Origin: an uncultured Methanomicrobiales archaeon
Lineage (GTDB): Archaea > Halobacteriota > Methanomicrobia > Methanomicrobiales > Methanospirillaceae
Assembly: GCA_903828975.1 (NCBI GenBank)
Contig: CAIKOD010000150.1
Location: forward strand, 1-63,464
Length of the DNA: 63,464 nucleotides
Reading direction: 5' to 3'
Shown: positions 35,387-43,511 of the stretch, in pieces
Position numbering within the stretch: position 1 is the first letter of the stretch
How the letters are laid out: the number at the start of each line of letters is the position of its first letter
Made by a program: the position numbers and the translations under genes
Notes under the pieces: generated by a model
The model's input: only the letters and a program-made list of their open reading frames with translations
Told to the model about the DNA's origin: nothing
Databases searched by the model: none

Positions 35387-36195
35387 TGAAATTCCGCGTG
35401 TTCCGGTATACCCAGGGTGATGACGCCCCACATTATGATGTGTTTGAAACCTGTGGGGTCCCGGGAATGAGCGTCCTCGCAGCACTCACTACCATCCAGG
35501 AGCAACAGGACCCGGGTTTATCATTTCGTTCATCCTGCCGGGGTGCCGTATGCGGGGCCTGTGCCATGTTAATCAACAAGGTACCCCGGCTTGCCTGCCG
35601 TTCCCAGGTTACCGGGCTGACAGATAAGAAAAACCTTGTCCACCTGTCACCCTATCCCGCCCTTGAAGTAACAACTCTGTGGGACCCCGCTACCGAGGTC
35701 CTTGTAGAACCACTGCCCCACCTGCCCCTGTTAAAAGACCTCGTTGTGGATATGACGGCATTTTTCGATTTCCTGCAATCTGTTGACCCGGTATTTCACC
35801 CCCGGGAGCCACTCCCGGGGAAGGAGTTCCACATGGAACCGGATGCGGTGAGGAAGCTTGAACGGTTTACAAACTGTGTCCTATGCGGTGCCTGTTTTGG
35901 TGCATGCCCTGTAAACAGCAGGAACCCGAAATACCCCGGCCCTGCGGCACTCGCCACACTCTACCGGTTCCATATTGACCCGAGGGAGCATGACCCCGGT
36001 TCACGGATTCTGGCCGCAGATACCGAATCCGGGTGGTGGGCATGTGAGTTCCATACCAATTGCACCAGGGTCTGCCCAAAAGGGGTACCCCCGGCCTTTG
36101 CGATTGGCCGGGCGAGAAATGAACTGAAACAAAAGAGGCCTGGACCGCCAACGCGGGACCTGGGAGATGACGGTCCCTCGGATATTTCAAGGTGA
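35383..36195 (+). CDS. Fumarate reductase/succinate dehydrogenase iron-sulfur subunit
   Basis: 270 residues. The 2Fe-2S region is RSSCRGAVCGACAMLINK (about 50-67). The second domain has CVLCGACFGACP and CEFHTNCTRVCPKG, for the 4Fe-4S and 3Fe-4S clusters. It ends there: the CCG heterodisulfide-reductase-like domain of TfrB (about 490 residues in all) is absent, and no membrane anchor gene follows. It overlaps the flavoprotein gene by 4 bp. Confidence 0.92.
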   Translation: MMKFRVFRYTQGDDAPHYDVFETCGVPGMSVLAALTTIQEQQDPGLSFRSSCRGAVCGACAMLINKVPRLACRSQVTGLTDKKNLVHLSPYPALEVTTLWDPATEVLVEPLPHLPLLKDLVVDMTAFFDFLQSVDPVFHPREPLPGKEFHMEPDAVRKLERFTNCVLCGACFGACPVNSRNPKYPGPAALATLYRFHIDPREHDPGSRILAADTESGWWACEFHTNCTRVCPKGVPPAFAIGRARNELKQKRPGPPTRDLGDDGPSDISR

Positions 36196-36352
36196 TTCAT
36201 CAGTTCAACCGGGCCCTGGATAATTCGTAATCCTGGCAGCACCCCTCCAGGGGTTGATATGCCAGGTCTGTGGAATGGACCACCCGGTTATCAGAGTTTA
36301 AAGGGTCATCTGATTAATTGTGGTATCCTCAGGTTCAATCGTAAAAAATAAT

Positions 36353-37705
36353 TCATCGCGGGATGAATTGCAGCCGGTCCTGGTCATCCGGACCAGTGTA
36401 CCCTGGAAGAAGCCGGTTAATCCAGTCAAAGAATTTCCGGACCTGTTCATCCGCAACAGCCGGACGATAGTAGGTTGAACTGATGGTCATAGTATCCAGG
36501 AACGTTGAAATGGAGACAAAAAAGGCCGGAGAGGGGGCATGGCACGGCAGCATGCAGGCATTTCTGACACGGGGAGTGCAATGATTTATCAGGCCCAGGT
36601 CGATAATCCCTGTGTTTGTAACGATTGGAATATGGTTTTCATAATTTTCCGGGTCCCTGACCCGTTTACGCAGTGTCTCCCGGGCGGCAGAAACACCGGA
36701 CTGCCATAACAGTTCGGCATCAAGCGCATCTTTCATTCCCGGGAAGTCGTTCTTTTTGTTTTCCATTATATCGTGGACAGCATGACACAGGCATGATAAC
36801 GTATCGTTCTGTTTCACCGGGATCCTGACTTCGAATGCCGTCGAATAGTTTTCTACCGATCTCCCGGTGACCGGATAGTACCGTCTCAGGTCAATTGTAG
36901 TAAGAAACAAACATTCTGCCTGGTGAATTCCTGGTTCCAGGTTTTTACAGGCCATGGCAACAACCGCAAGCAGGAGATCATTCACAGTTACCCCTAGTTC
37001 CTTACGTTTTGCATGGATGGAGCTAACCCGTGAACCTGGAATTGTCATAACCGCATATGCCGGCTGGTTATCCTCGTGGGATTGTACCTGAAGTATCCAC
37101 CGGTCTGTTCCTGATGAGGTCTCATCCGACCTGGAAGGTGCACCTCCGGTGGGCAGGAGTGTGGAGACCAGTGGCAAATCACCGTGTAAGATGCGTTTTC
37201 TACCTATGGTAGAGGATAGGTCTTCCGGCGAACAGTGGTACAGTTCCATGATCAGCCCTGCAATATCTTTCAGTCCCCGGCCATCCATTGCGACATGACT
37301 GGCATTGATTACCAGGACGTCCCCTATTGCCTCAATGGCCCGTATTAAAAAGACCTTGATCTGTGGGCCTACATAGGGGTCGATGGTTTCCGACAGGGCC
37401 TGGGAAATGGCGGGACCAAGGCCGTTTTTTTCAATAAAAGAGAAGGAATCACCTGGACGGGCTGATGGACGCAGTCCCCACCAGAGCATGTCGTGCATCT
37501 CCACCAGCCGGCTGTTACAGACAGGTTCTGCAGTAATTGCACCCATTACCGCCTGTTGCATCTTATTCGGTTCTAATTTCCCGTCAAAATACAGGAGCAT
37601 GTGGATGACCTGGTCCGAATGCTCACGTAAGAGTTCAGAAAAGAGATCATAAGGGTTGACCTCTTTCCAGGGACTTTCCTGTTGAAAATTATCCTGTGTG
37701 TCCAT
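36353..37705 (-). CDS. Condensation-domain-like acyltransferase
   Basis: 450 residues with the HxxxDG active-site motif of the condensation / wax-ester-synthase / PapA superfamily (SHVAMDGRGLKD, about residues 136-147). Later blocks such as VNDLLLAVVAMACKNL and the tail TMTISSTYY fit this fold. Such enzymes join an acyl donor to an alcohol or amine. There are no carrier-protein or adenylation domains nearby, so the substrate is unknown. It lies 8 bp upstream of the ABC permease gene and may be cotranscribed with that operon's tail. Confidence 0.72.
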   Translation of the reverse strand: MDTQDNFQQESPWKEVNPYDLFSELLREHSDQVIHMLLYFDGKLEPNKMQQAVMGAITAEPVCNSRLVEMHDMLWWGLRPSARPGDSFSFIEKNGLGPAISQALSETIDPYVGPQIKVFLIRAIEAIGDVLVINASHVAMDGRGLKDIAGLIMELYHCSPEDLSSTIGRKRILHGDLPLVSTLLPTGGAPSRSDETSSGTDRWILQVQSHEDNQPAYAVMTIPGSRVSSIHAKRKELGVTVNDLLLAVVAMACKNLEPGIHQAECLFLTTIDLRRYYPVTGRSVENYSTAFEVRIPVKQNDTLSCLCHAVHDIMENKKNDFPGMKDALDAELLWQSGVSAARETLRKRVRDPENYENHIPIVTNTGIIDLGLINHCTPRVRNACMLPCHAPSPAFFVSISTFLDTMTISSTYYRPAVADEQVRKFFDWINRLLPGYTGPDDQDRLQFIPR

Positions 37706-37713
37706 TTCTGCAA

Positions 37714-38919
37714 TCAGTCATGCCTGAGTGCCTCAATCGGGTTTAGATTTGCGGCCTTTGCGGCCGGGTACAGGCCCGATAGAAGACATACACCAATACC
37801 TATCGCCATACCATACGGCACATACAGGAGACTGGCAGGGGTGAAGAAATAATTCGTTGTCCCTATCAGCCGTACAAGGAGGTACCCACCGATAAAGCTA
37901 ATCAGTCCGCCTATAACGGCCCCTATCGAACCGATGATAAATGACTCGTAAATAAACATTTTCCGTATTTCTGCCTTGGTAGTCCCGATACTTCTCAGTA
38001 CACCGATCTCATTGATCCGGTCTTTGACAGACATCATCATGACATTGAAAATACTCACCGATGCGACGAGAAGTGAAATCCCACCAAGCAGGAGGATGAA
38101 CGTACTTATCTGACCGATTGTGGAATTGATAGTCACGAGCAATGCTCCCGAATCAGTAATACTGACCACCTTGACATTTTTATTCATCTTCTTATCTATT
38201 GCTTCCTTTATGGGGGGAATATCCTTGATCGATGGGACCAGAATATCGACCTGCTGATATTCTCCCTGGTTTCCATATACGGACGTATACCAATGATCAG
38301 GTGCGATTATCGCATTGTCAGGCATGAGATCTATCCCAAAACCCTTTGGTTCCAGGATACCCACCACCCTGACCACCTCGTTCGTCCCGGTTGACTCATC
38401 CCCTACCTTTATCCGGGTACCCACGTTGATGTTCTGGTCTTTCGCAAGCGTTGAGCCGATAAGGACACCGCTTGATGCCCCACGTAACGAGCTTCCCTCT
38501 GCAATCTCAACAAAATTTGATACTTTCTCGGGATCAAGGCCATAGATGGTTACACGCTTTTTATCTTTCGTCCCGACCTGGATGAGATCTGACCCCGAAT
38601 GGATGGGAACGACGACATTATGCCCTGCTGCCTGTTCGATCTCCCTCACCTGGTTATCGGATATGAGAAGGCTCGTCGTGCCTCCCGAAGGCGGACCAAA
38701 ACCCCCCCGGGAACCGGTGTCAGGAGTTATAATTATTGAATTAGCACTGCTCGAAAGATTGGACGAGACCGCAAGCTGGATATTGGCCCCAAGAATTCCC
38801 ATGGCGGTAATTGCAACGACACCGATGATAATTCCGAGGGCCGCAAGAAGCGACCGGGAGAAATTGAGCCTGACGTTCCTGCTGGCTAGCTGGAAGAAAA
38901 CGTTTTTCCTTCTTTTCAT
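37714..38919 (-). CDS. MacB/FtsX-type ABC transporter permease
   Basis: 401 residues. TM1 near residues 18-48 (NFSRSLLAALGIIIGVVAITAMG) precedes a large extracytoplasmic MacB_PCD domain (about 50-270). Three C-terminal helices form the FtsX domain, with the NEIGVLRSIGTTKAEIRKMF coupling segment. Members work as mechanotransducers for lipoproteins, peptides or efflux. ATG overlaps the ATPase stop by 4 bp. Confidence 0.9.
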   Translation of the reverse strand: MKRRKNVFFQLASRNVRLNFSRSLLAALGIIIGVVAITAMGILGANIQLAVSSNLSSSANSIIITPDTGSRGGFGPPSGGTTSLLISDNQVREIEQAAGHNVVVPIHSGSDLIQVGTKDKKRVTIYGLDPEKVSNFVEIAEGSSLRGASSGVLIGSTLAKDQNINVGTRIKVGDESTGTNEVVRVVGILEPKGFGIDLMPDNAIIAPDHWYTSVYGNQGEYQQVDILVPSIKDIPPIKEAIDKKMNKNVKVVSITDSGALLVTINSTIGQISTFILLLGGISLLVASVSIFNVMMMSVKDRINEIGVLRSIGTTKAEIRKMFIYESFIIGSIGAVIGGLISFIGGYLLVRLIGTTNYFFTPASLLYVPYGMAIGIGVCLLSGLYPAAKAANLNPIEALRHD

Positions 38920-39608
38920 GCCGCCACTCTGCCGTCAATAATATTAATAATCCTGTGCGCAGAACGGGCGATATTGGGGTCATGGGTGACCATCACGATT
39001 GTCCGGCCCTGCTCATTAAGACCTGTCAGAATATCCATTATCTGGGTCCCGGTAACTGAATCGAGATTTCCTGTGGGTTCATCGCAAAGGAGCAGCGCCG
39101 GGTCATTGACAAGTGCCCGGGCTATTGCCACACGTTGCTGCTGCCCCCCCGAAAGCTCATTTGGCTTATGGGTCATGAGATCGTCGCCAAGCCCGACCAT
39201 CTTCATCATTTGTGCCGTCTTCCCTTCTTCGTCCATATGACCCTGCTTGAGGATTATCGGGTATTCTGCATTTTCATACGCAGTAAGTAAAGATATCAGG
39301 TTAAATTTCTGGAAAATAAACCCGATTTCGTCCCTTCTCAAGAATGTCAGTTCGTCATCAGACATATCTTTGACATTGCGTCCGGCGAGGATCAGATCTC
39401 CTGAGGTCGGCACATCCAGGCAACCGATAAGGTTGAGAAGGGTTGATTTTCCGGAACCCGATGGCCCCATGATAGCCACAAATTCACCTTTATGTATGTC
39501 GAACGATATCCCCTGGAGTGCAGTAACATCCCCGGCCTTGAGTTTGTAGACCTTCCGGACATCTACCAGTCGGATTACAGGTACATCAGAAATAGAAATT
39601 CCCCTCAC
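38916..39608 (-). CDS. ABC transporter ATPase (LolD/MacB type)
   Basis: 230 residues. Walker A GPSGSGKST, Q-loop FIFQKFNL, signature LSGGQQQR, Walker B LLLCDEPTGNLD and switch His VMVTHD are all intact. I chose GTG 39608, which overlaps the TGA of the upstream gene (GTGA). The longer frame to 39683 would run into that gene and adds an unrelated segment. Partner of the following permease. Confidence 0.9.
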   Translation of the reverse strand: MRGISISDVPVIRLVDVRKVYKLKAGDVTALQGISFDIHKGEFVAIMGPSGSGKSTLLNLIGCLDVPTSGDLILAGRNVKDMSDDELTFLRRDEIGFIFQKFNLISLLTAYENAEYPIILKQGHMDEEGKTAQMMKMVGLGDDLMTHKPNELSGGQQQRVAIARALVNDPALLLCDEPTGNLDSVTGTQIMDILTGLNEQGRTIVMVTHDPNIARSAHRIINIIDGRVAA

Positions 39609-40819
39609 TGTTTTCTTCTTTTCGTGTACTGATATCCGATTACAAATACGACTATGATAGCAATAATGCCAACAATTATCCATGGGATATACGACAGTGA
39701 ACTATTACTTTTTGGGGTTTTGGCCGCCGAGATGTCAGCAGCAGTACTGCGGCTGTAAGTATTGCCATCCTGGTCTTTGTAGCTCACGATGACGGGAACT
39801 TCATCAGGACTTTCAGAACTGACCGTCAGCTCAAAGCTAGAGAAATCGTCCGGCTTCAGTAAGCCAACTGCGTAGACTTTGAACGGATCAACAGGAATTG
39901 CAGGGCTTCCGGAAGCAACGGTCACTGATTTCGCATCCTGCAGACCTGAATTCGTTACATCCCCGGTAATCCTGATATGGTTTCCATCAGGAGCAGAAAC
40001 AATATTGCTGATAACAGGGTCCGACTGTGTTTTATCATTATTGAACTGGATCGGAAGAATGAGTCCGACCTGGTGTGTGTTTGGACCGTTCAGGTAAACC
40101 GCTTCAAAGTCTATATCGGTCGGACTTTTAGGGGTAATACTGAATGGAAGCTTAACGGTCTGCCCTGGGTCCAGCGAATTAATCACGATGTTCTGGGGTA
40201 TAATCTCAATATCAGACGCATTTGGAGAGACAATGACATTTTTTATCGCATTCGTGCGGAGATTACTCAATGATAGTGTAACAACACTCTTTTTCCCGGG
40301 AACAAACGTATCAGGCTTATCAGTTACGGAAAGGACTACAGGAGAATTTTTTACCTCTAATTTTACAGGATAGCGCAGGAACCCCGTGTCCTGGAATTCG
40401 AGGGAGAATACCGGGTAATAAATACCTTCAGGGACATCTGCTTTCACCGTGAACGTAAAGGGCATTTGATTCCCAGCTCCAATCGACCCGACACTATCGT
40501 AGGTGGTTGAGGATAACAGCGTGATATCCTTGTCGTAAAGAGTTGCCCGGCGGATGGTAACACTCTGGGTCCCGGTATTCTGGACAATAACCGTTATTGT
40601 ACCTTCATCTCCGGTAGCAAATGTCCTGGGGTCCAGTGTTACATCGCTCACCGTCACCTGGGTGTAGGCAGGGGAAAGGGATGTGGCGGTCGATCCTGAT
40701 GTATCAGTCGGGGCTGCCAGGGCTGTAAATGCCATTGAAGAGACAATAATCAGGGTAATAGAGATTTTTAGCAGGAATCTCCTTTCATATGAAAGTGATT
40801 CCTTGGATGTAGTTTTCAT
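39605..40819 (-). CDS. Exported COG1361-type S-layer-like protein, membrane anchored
   Basis: 404 residues. An N-terminal signal segment lies at about 15-37 (FLLKISITLIIVSSMAFTAL). Three CARDB/NEW3-like beta domains follow (GDEGTITVIVQNTGTQ; KKSVVTLSLSNLRTN; RITGDVTNSGLQD). The C-terminal helix WIIVGIIAIIVVFVIGY ends in the basic KRRKQ. The co-located MacB-like ABC pair suggests the extracellular domain of a transport or envelope-assembly complex. It starts 1 bp into the previous gene's stop. Confidence 0.82.
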   Translation of the reverse strand: MKTTSKESLSYERRFLLKISITLIIVSSMAFTALAAPTDTSGSTATSLSPAYTQVTVSDVTLDPRTFATGDEGTITVIVQNTGTQSVTIRRATLYDKDITLLSSTTYDSVGSIGAGNQMPFTFTVKADVPEGIYYPVFSLEFQDTGFLRYPVKLEVKNSPVVLSVTDKPDTFVPGKKSVVTLSLSNLRTNAIKNVIVSPNASDIEIIPQNIVINSLDPGQTVKLPFSITPKSPTDIDFEAVYLNGPNTHQVGLILPIQFNNDKTQSDPVISNIVSAPDGNHIRITGDVTNSGLQDAKSVTVASGSPAIPVDPFKVYAVGLLKPDDFSSFELTVSSESPDEVPVIVSYKDQDGNTYSRSTAADISAAKTPKSNSSLSYIPWIIVGIIAIIVVFVIGYQYTKRRKQ

Positions 40820-41529
40820 TAGTATCCTCCTGGGGTAGAAAAGCCCATAAATGTCATGAACAGGGTATAGATGATGTAGATAATAACCGGGAGCAGAATG
40901 GTAATTGCAGCATTTTTTATCGAAAGATTCCTGGCATATTTAATCGCGTGGATCCAGATACTGGCACTCCACATGAGAAAGATGATAGCGATTACAGCAC
41001 TTACTTTCGTGAATTCCATCATTGCCGAATCGTGCATCAGGTGAGAGACCGCATTTTGGATAACCCCCGGATCCTGAAAAGAGTTGACGACCGGGACCTG
41101 GACCATAGGAAGGTAATAAACCGCCATAATAAGTGTTACCAGGCTGCCAAAAATCTGGGGTATAAACCCGTAGCCGACAAATTCAAGGGTCCTGTTAAAA
41201 CCCCCTGTGCCTTTGAAGGCCATCGAAATAAGGTAAAAAATTGCTGACCCGATTAACCAGAATAGTATCACACCGATGAAGGCACCAACCACCGACGACA
41301 CGGCAACAATCTCGCTCATTCCGGCACCTGCGAAGGCAAACATTCTGCTTGTCAGGGAGCCGGCCATATATCCGTATAAGGCACTAATTATGCCTACCAC
41401 CGCAACAAACAGGAAGGGTGTTTTTAAGCCTTCTTCGGACTTGATTTTTTCCTGGAATAATGCATCAGGCCGGGTTAACATGTCAATGATATTCTGAATC
41501 ATAGATACCAGATTATCTACATAGCTCAT
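40819..41529 (-). CDS. Yip1-domain membrane protein
   Basis: 236 residues from ATG 41529 (MSYVDNLVSMIQNIIDML); the frame extends 16 codons further upstream without support. Five to six helices carry the Yip1 pattern: an amphipathic start with LTRPDALFQEK, then GIISALYGYMAG, FWLIGSAIFYLISMAFKGTGGF and GYGFIPQIFGSL. It is the first gene of the Yip1 / S-layer-like / ABC operon; repeat copy G lies upstream. Confidence 0.8.
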   Translation of the reverse strand: MSYVDNLVSMIQNIIDMLTRPDALFQEKIKSEEGLKTPFLFVAVVGIISALYGYMAGSLTSRMFAFAGAGMSEIVAVSSVVGAFIGVILFWLIGSAIFYLISMAFKGTGGFNRTLEFVGYGFIPQIFGSLVTLIMAVYYLPMVQVPVVNSFQDPGVIQNAVSHLMHDSAMMEFTKVSAVIAIIFLMWSASIWIHAIKYARNLSIKNAAITILLPVIIYIIYTLFMTFMGFSTPGGY

Positions 41530-41600
41530 ACATATAGGTATATAAAAGTAGGGAATGTGTTGTTTTTTTTGCAACAAAACAATAAAACAATCGAATAATC

Positions 41601-41863
41601 AGGTTTTGTTGAAACCCTTTAATCTATCTTGCAGATTTAGGTTTTTCTAAAATTTTGTCACGCTCCCGGGGCTCCGCCCCGCCGCTTTGGCGGCCCCGGT
41701 TTGGATAGAGCATGATCTCCAAATCTCTGAAATTTTCTTGAATACCCCAGTTGAACCCGGCTCGAAAGTTTATCTTATTGGGGGTGGGGCAGGGAGGGAG
41801 TGAAACCCCCCCTGTCATGTATTTTCTCTTTTTTTAATATTCAAGGTTTCAAATGCCAAAAAT
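41601..41863 (-). repeat. Dispersed MITE-like repeat, copy G (best preserved)
   Basis: Left end GGTTTTGTTGAAACCC, then AATCTATCTTGCAGATT, a stem-loop. The GC block 41661-41700 can fold as CGGGGC/GCCCCG (41667-41672 with 41676-41681) or as GCCGC/GCGGC (41681-41694). Then come CTCCAAATCTCTGAAATTTT, AGTTGAACCC and TATCTTATT. A four-tract G block at 41780-41798 (5, 4, 3 and 3 G, 1-2 nt spacers) is next, followed by TGAAACCCCCCCTGTC. Right end GGTTTCAAATGCCAAAAATT. Confidence 0.82.
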
Positions 41864-41983
41864 TGATTAAATAAGAGCATTTATCCAAATGAAATATTCC
41901 TCCATCTCACTCAAAAGAATCCTTTTATGGGGAGTATGAAAAACAAAGAAAATACTGAAATGATCAGGCGTCAAGGAAGATTA

Positions 41984-43264
41984 TTATTCAATAAAGTGAT
42001 GAGTAAGGTTCATCACGTCCCGGTACGGGACAACCCCCAGCATCTTTTTCCCTTCATCGGTAATAGGAAGAGAACGGAAATCATACCGGTCAAACATACG
42101 TCTCGCATCTTTTAGTGTGCTGTCAGGGCAGAGGCTTATATAATCAAATACCATGATTTCTTCAAGTTTTTGATTATCCTCTGCCTGGAGGAGCTCCTTG
42201 ATATCAATCACCCCGAGCAGGTGCTCCTCGCGGTCCAGCACGTAGAGATACATAATGACATCTTTTCCTTTCGCAACCGCTGCATACCTGTCAATTGCCT
42301 GCTCTGCTGTCATTTCCGGTGGGAACCTGATATATTCAGATGTCGCATAGTCGGTAATGGTCTCTTCCTGCCTGTCAAGAATGGCACGGATCTTTTTTAC
42401 ATTGTCCTTGTCCAGAGCCAGGAGGATCTCTTCCGCTTCAGATGCAGGGAGTACTGAAAGGATATCGGCTGCCTGTCCCGGGGTCATCTCATCGATCAGC
42501 TGGACAACCCGTTCCCTTTTCAGGGATGATACCAGTTCACGCTGGACATGCGGGTCAATTTCCTCAAGGGTATCAGATGCCTGTTCGGTGTCGAGTTCCG
42601 AGAAAATAGCTACCCGCTGCTCATTGTCGAGTTCCTCGAGGATATCCGCCAGGTCAACAGGGTGAATTTCAGAGAGGGTCTCCATCAGGACCTTTAATTT
42701 AACATTCCCCCGGAAGCTCCCCATCGGGCTCGGAAGGGGCTGTACATAGGTCCAGGAGATCATCTGTTCCCCGGGGTCGGGGTTAAGGTTGTGGATCAGG
42801 TCCGCTACAAATTTCAGCCCGATTCTGCGCAAAAGACCATACCGGCTTACATCAACATCAGTAACGTAGATCCTGCCATTCCGGTATACCATGCGGATAT
42901 CATAGACTACTTCGACTTCCTTGTCTTCGATATCGAGGACTTTTTTATCTAGGATATGGTCTTTAAGGAGGAATGCGGATTCTTCCGGGGTCCCTTCATA
43001 TAATTCAACAGATTCTATCTGTAGGATAATTTCCCTCCCTGAAAATGCCAGGACCTTTGCCATCGGGACAATCATGGACGGGTTACCAAAAGGTCGCAGG
43101 ATAAAGAGGTGGGTAACTTCCGGGATCTTTCCGGTCTCAACAATAACAAAGTCCGAGAGTTTTCCGATTTTTTTGCCGTTCCAGCGCACAGCGGCTCCGA
43201 TAACACGTGACAGGAAATACTCATCTTCGGATTTTTTCTGGTTATGATTTGCATTATTTTCCAT
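41984..43264 (-). CDS. MgtE_N-CBS sensor protein with PRC-barrel domains
   Basis: 426 residues, soluble. Two PRC-barrel-like parts come first (about 18-85 and 100-155). An MgtE_N helical superhelix follows at about 195-300 (EIHPVDLADILEELDNEQR and its repeats), then a CBS pair at about 310-425 (SEYIRFPPEMTAEQAIDRY; GVIDIKELL; CPDSTLKDARRMFDRY). In MgtE these domains sense Mg2+ and gate the pore, but here the transmembrane pore is missing. It is the last gene of an operon with a one-helix protein and an NRAMP-related carrier, so it likely gates that carrier. Confidence 0.85.
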   Translation of the reverse strand: MENNANHNQKKSEDEYFLSRVIGAAVRWNGKKIGKLSDFVIVETGKIPEVTHLFILRPFGNPSMIVPMAKVLAFSGREIILQIESVELYEGTPEESAFLLKDHILDKKVLDIEDKEVEVVYDIRMVYRNGRIYVTDVDVSRYGLLRRIGLKFVADLIHNLNPDPGEQMISWTYVQPLPSPMGSFRGNVKLKVLMETLSEIHPVDLADILEELDNEQRVAIFSELDTEQASDTLEEIDPHVQRELVSSLKRERVVQLIDEMTPGQAADILSVLPASEAEEILLALDKDNVKKIRAILDRQEETITDYATSEYIRFPPEMTAEQAIDRYAAVAKGKDVIMYLYVLDREEHLLGVIDIKELLQAEDNQKLEEIMVFDYISLCPDSTLKDARRMFDRYDFRSLPITDEGKKMLGVVPYRDVMNLTHHFIE

Positions 43265-43275
43265 TCACTCCCACC

Positions 43276-43500
43276 TCATGTCCTGATCAATGTGAAAAAT
43301 TTGTATACCAGCACCAGTACCAGGACTATTAAGTATATCCTAAGCCCTAACAGGGCTACCCTGACCATGGGGGTCATTGTAATTTGTGGTTTTGCATATT
43401 TTTTGTTTATCTCGGTGAATTTTGAGAACTGCTTCGAAAGGAAGCTGTCACTTCTTGCTTCGGGGCTCTCACTTTTTCCGGTCAGGTCTGTTTTTTCCAT
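43276..43500 (-). CDS. Small single-helix membrane protein
   Basis: 74 residues: a hydrophilic N-terminal half (about 1-44) and one TM helix near the C-terminus (VALLGLRIYLIVLVLVLVYKFF). It sits 11 bp from each neighbour in the metal-transport operon. It may be an accessory subunit of the carrier or link it to the sensor. No family is recognised. Confidence 0.6.
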   Translation of the reverse strand: MEKTDLTGKSESPEARSDSFLSKQFSKFTEINKKYAKPQITMTPMVRVALLGLRIYLIVLVLVLVYKFFTLIRT

Positions 43501-43511
43501 CTCTTTTCACC

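Noticed and set aside
39609-39683. Longer start for the ABC ATPase
   Set aside because: It lies inside the upstream coding region. The GTG at 39608 overlaps the stop in the usual GTGA manner.
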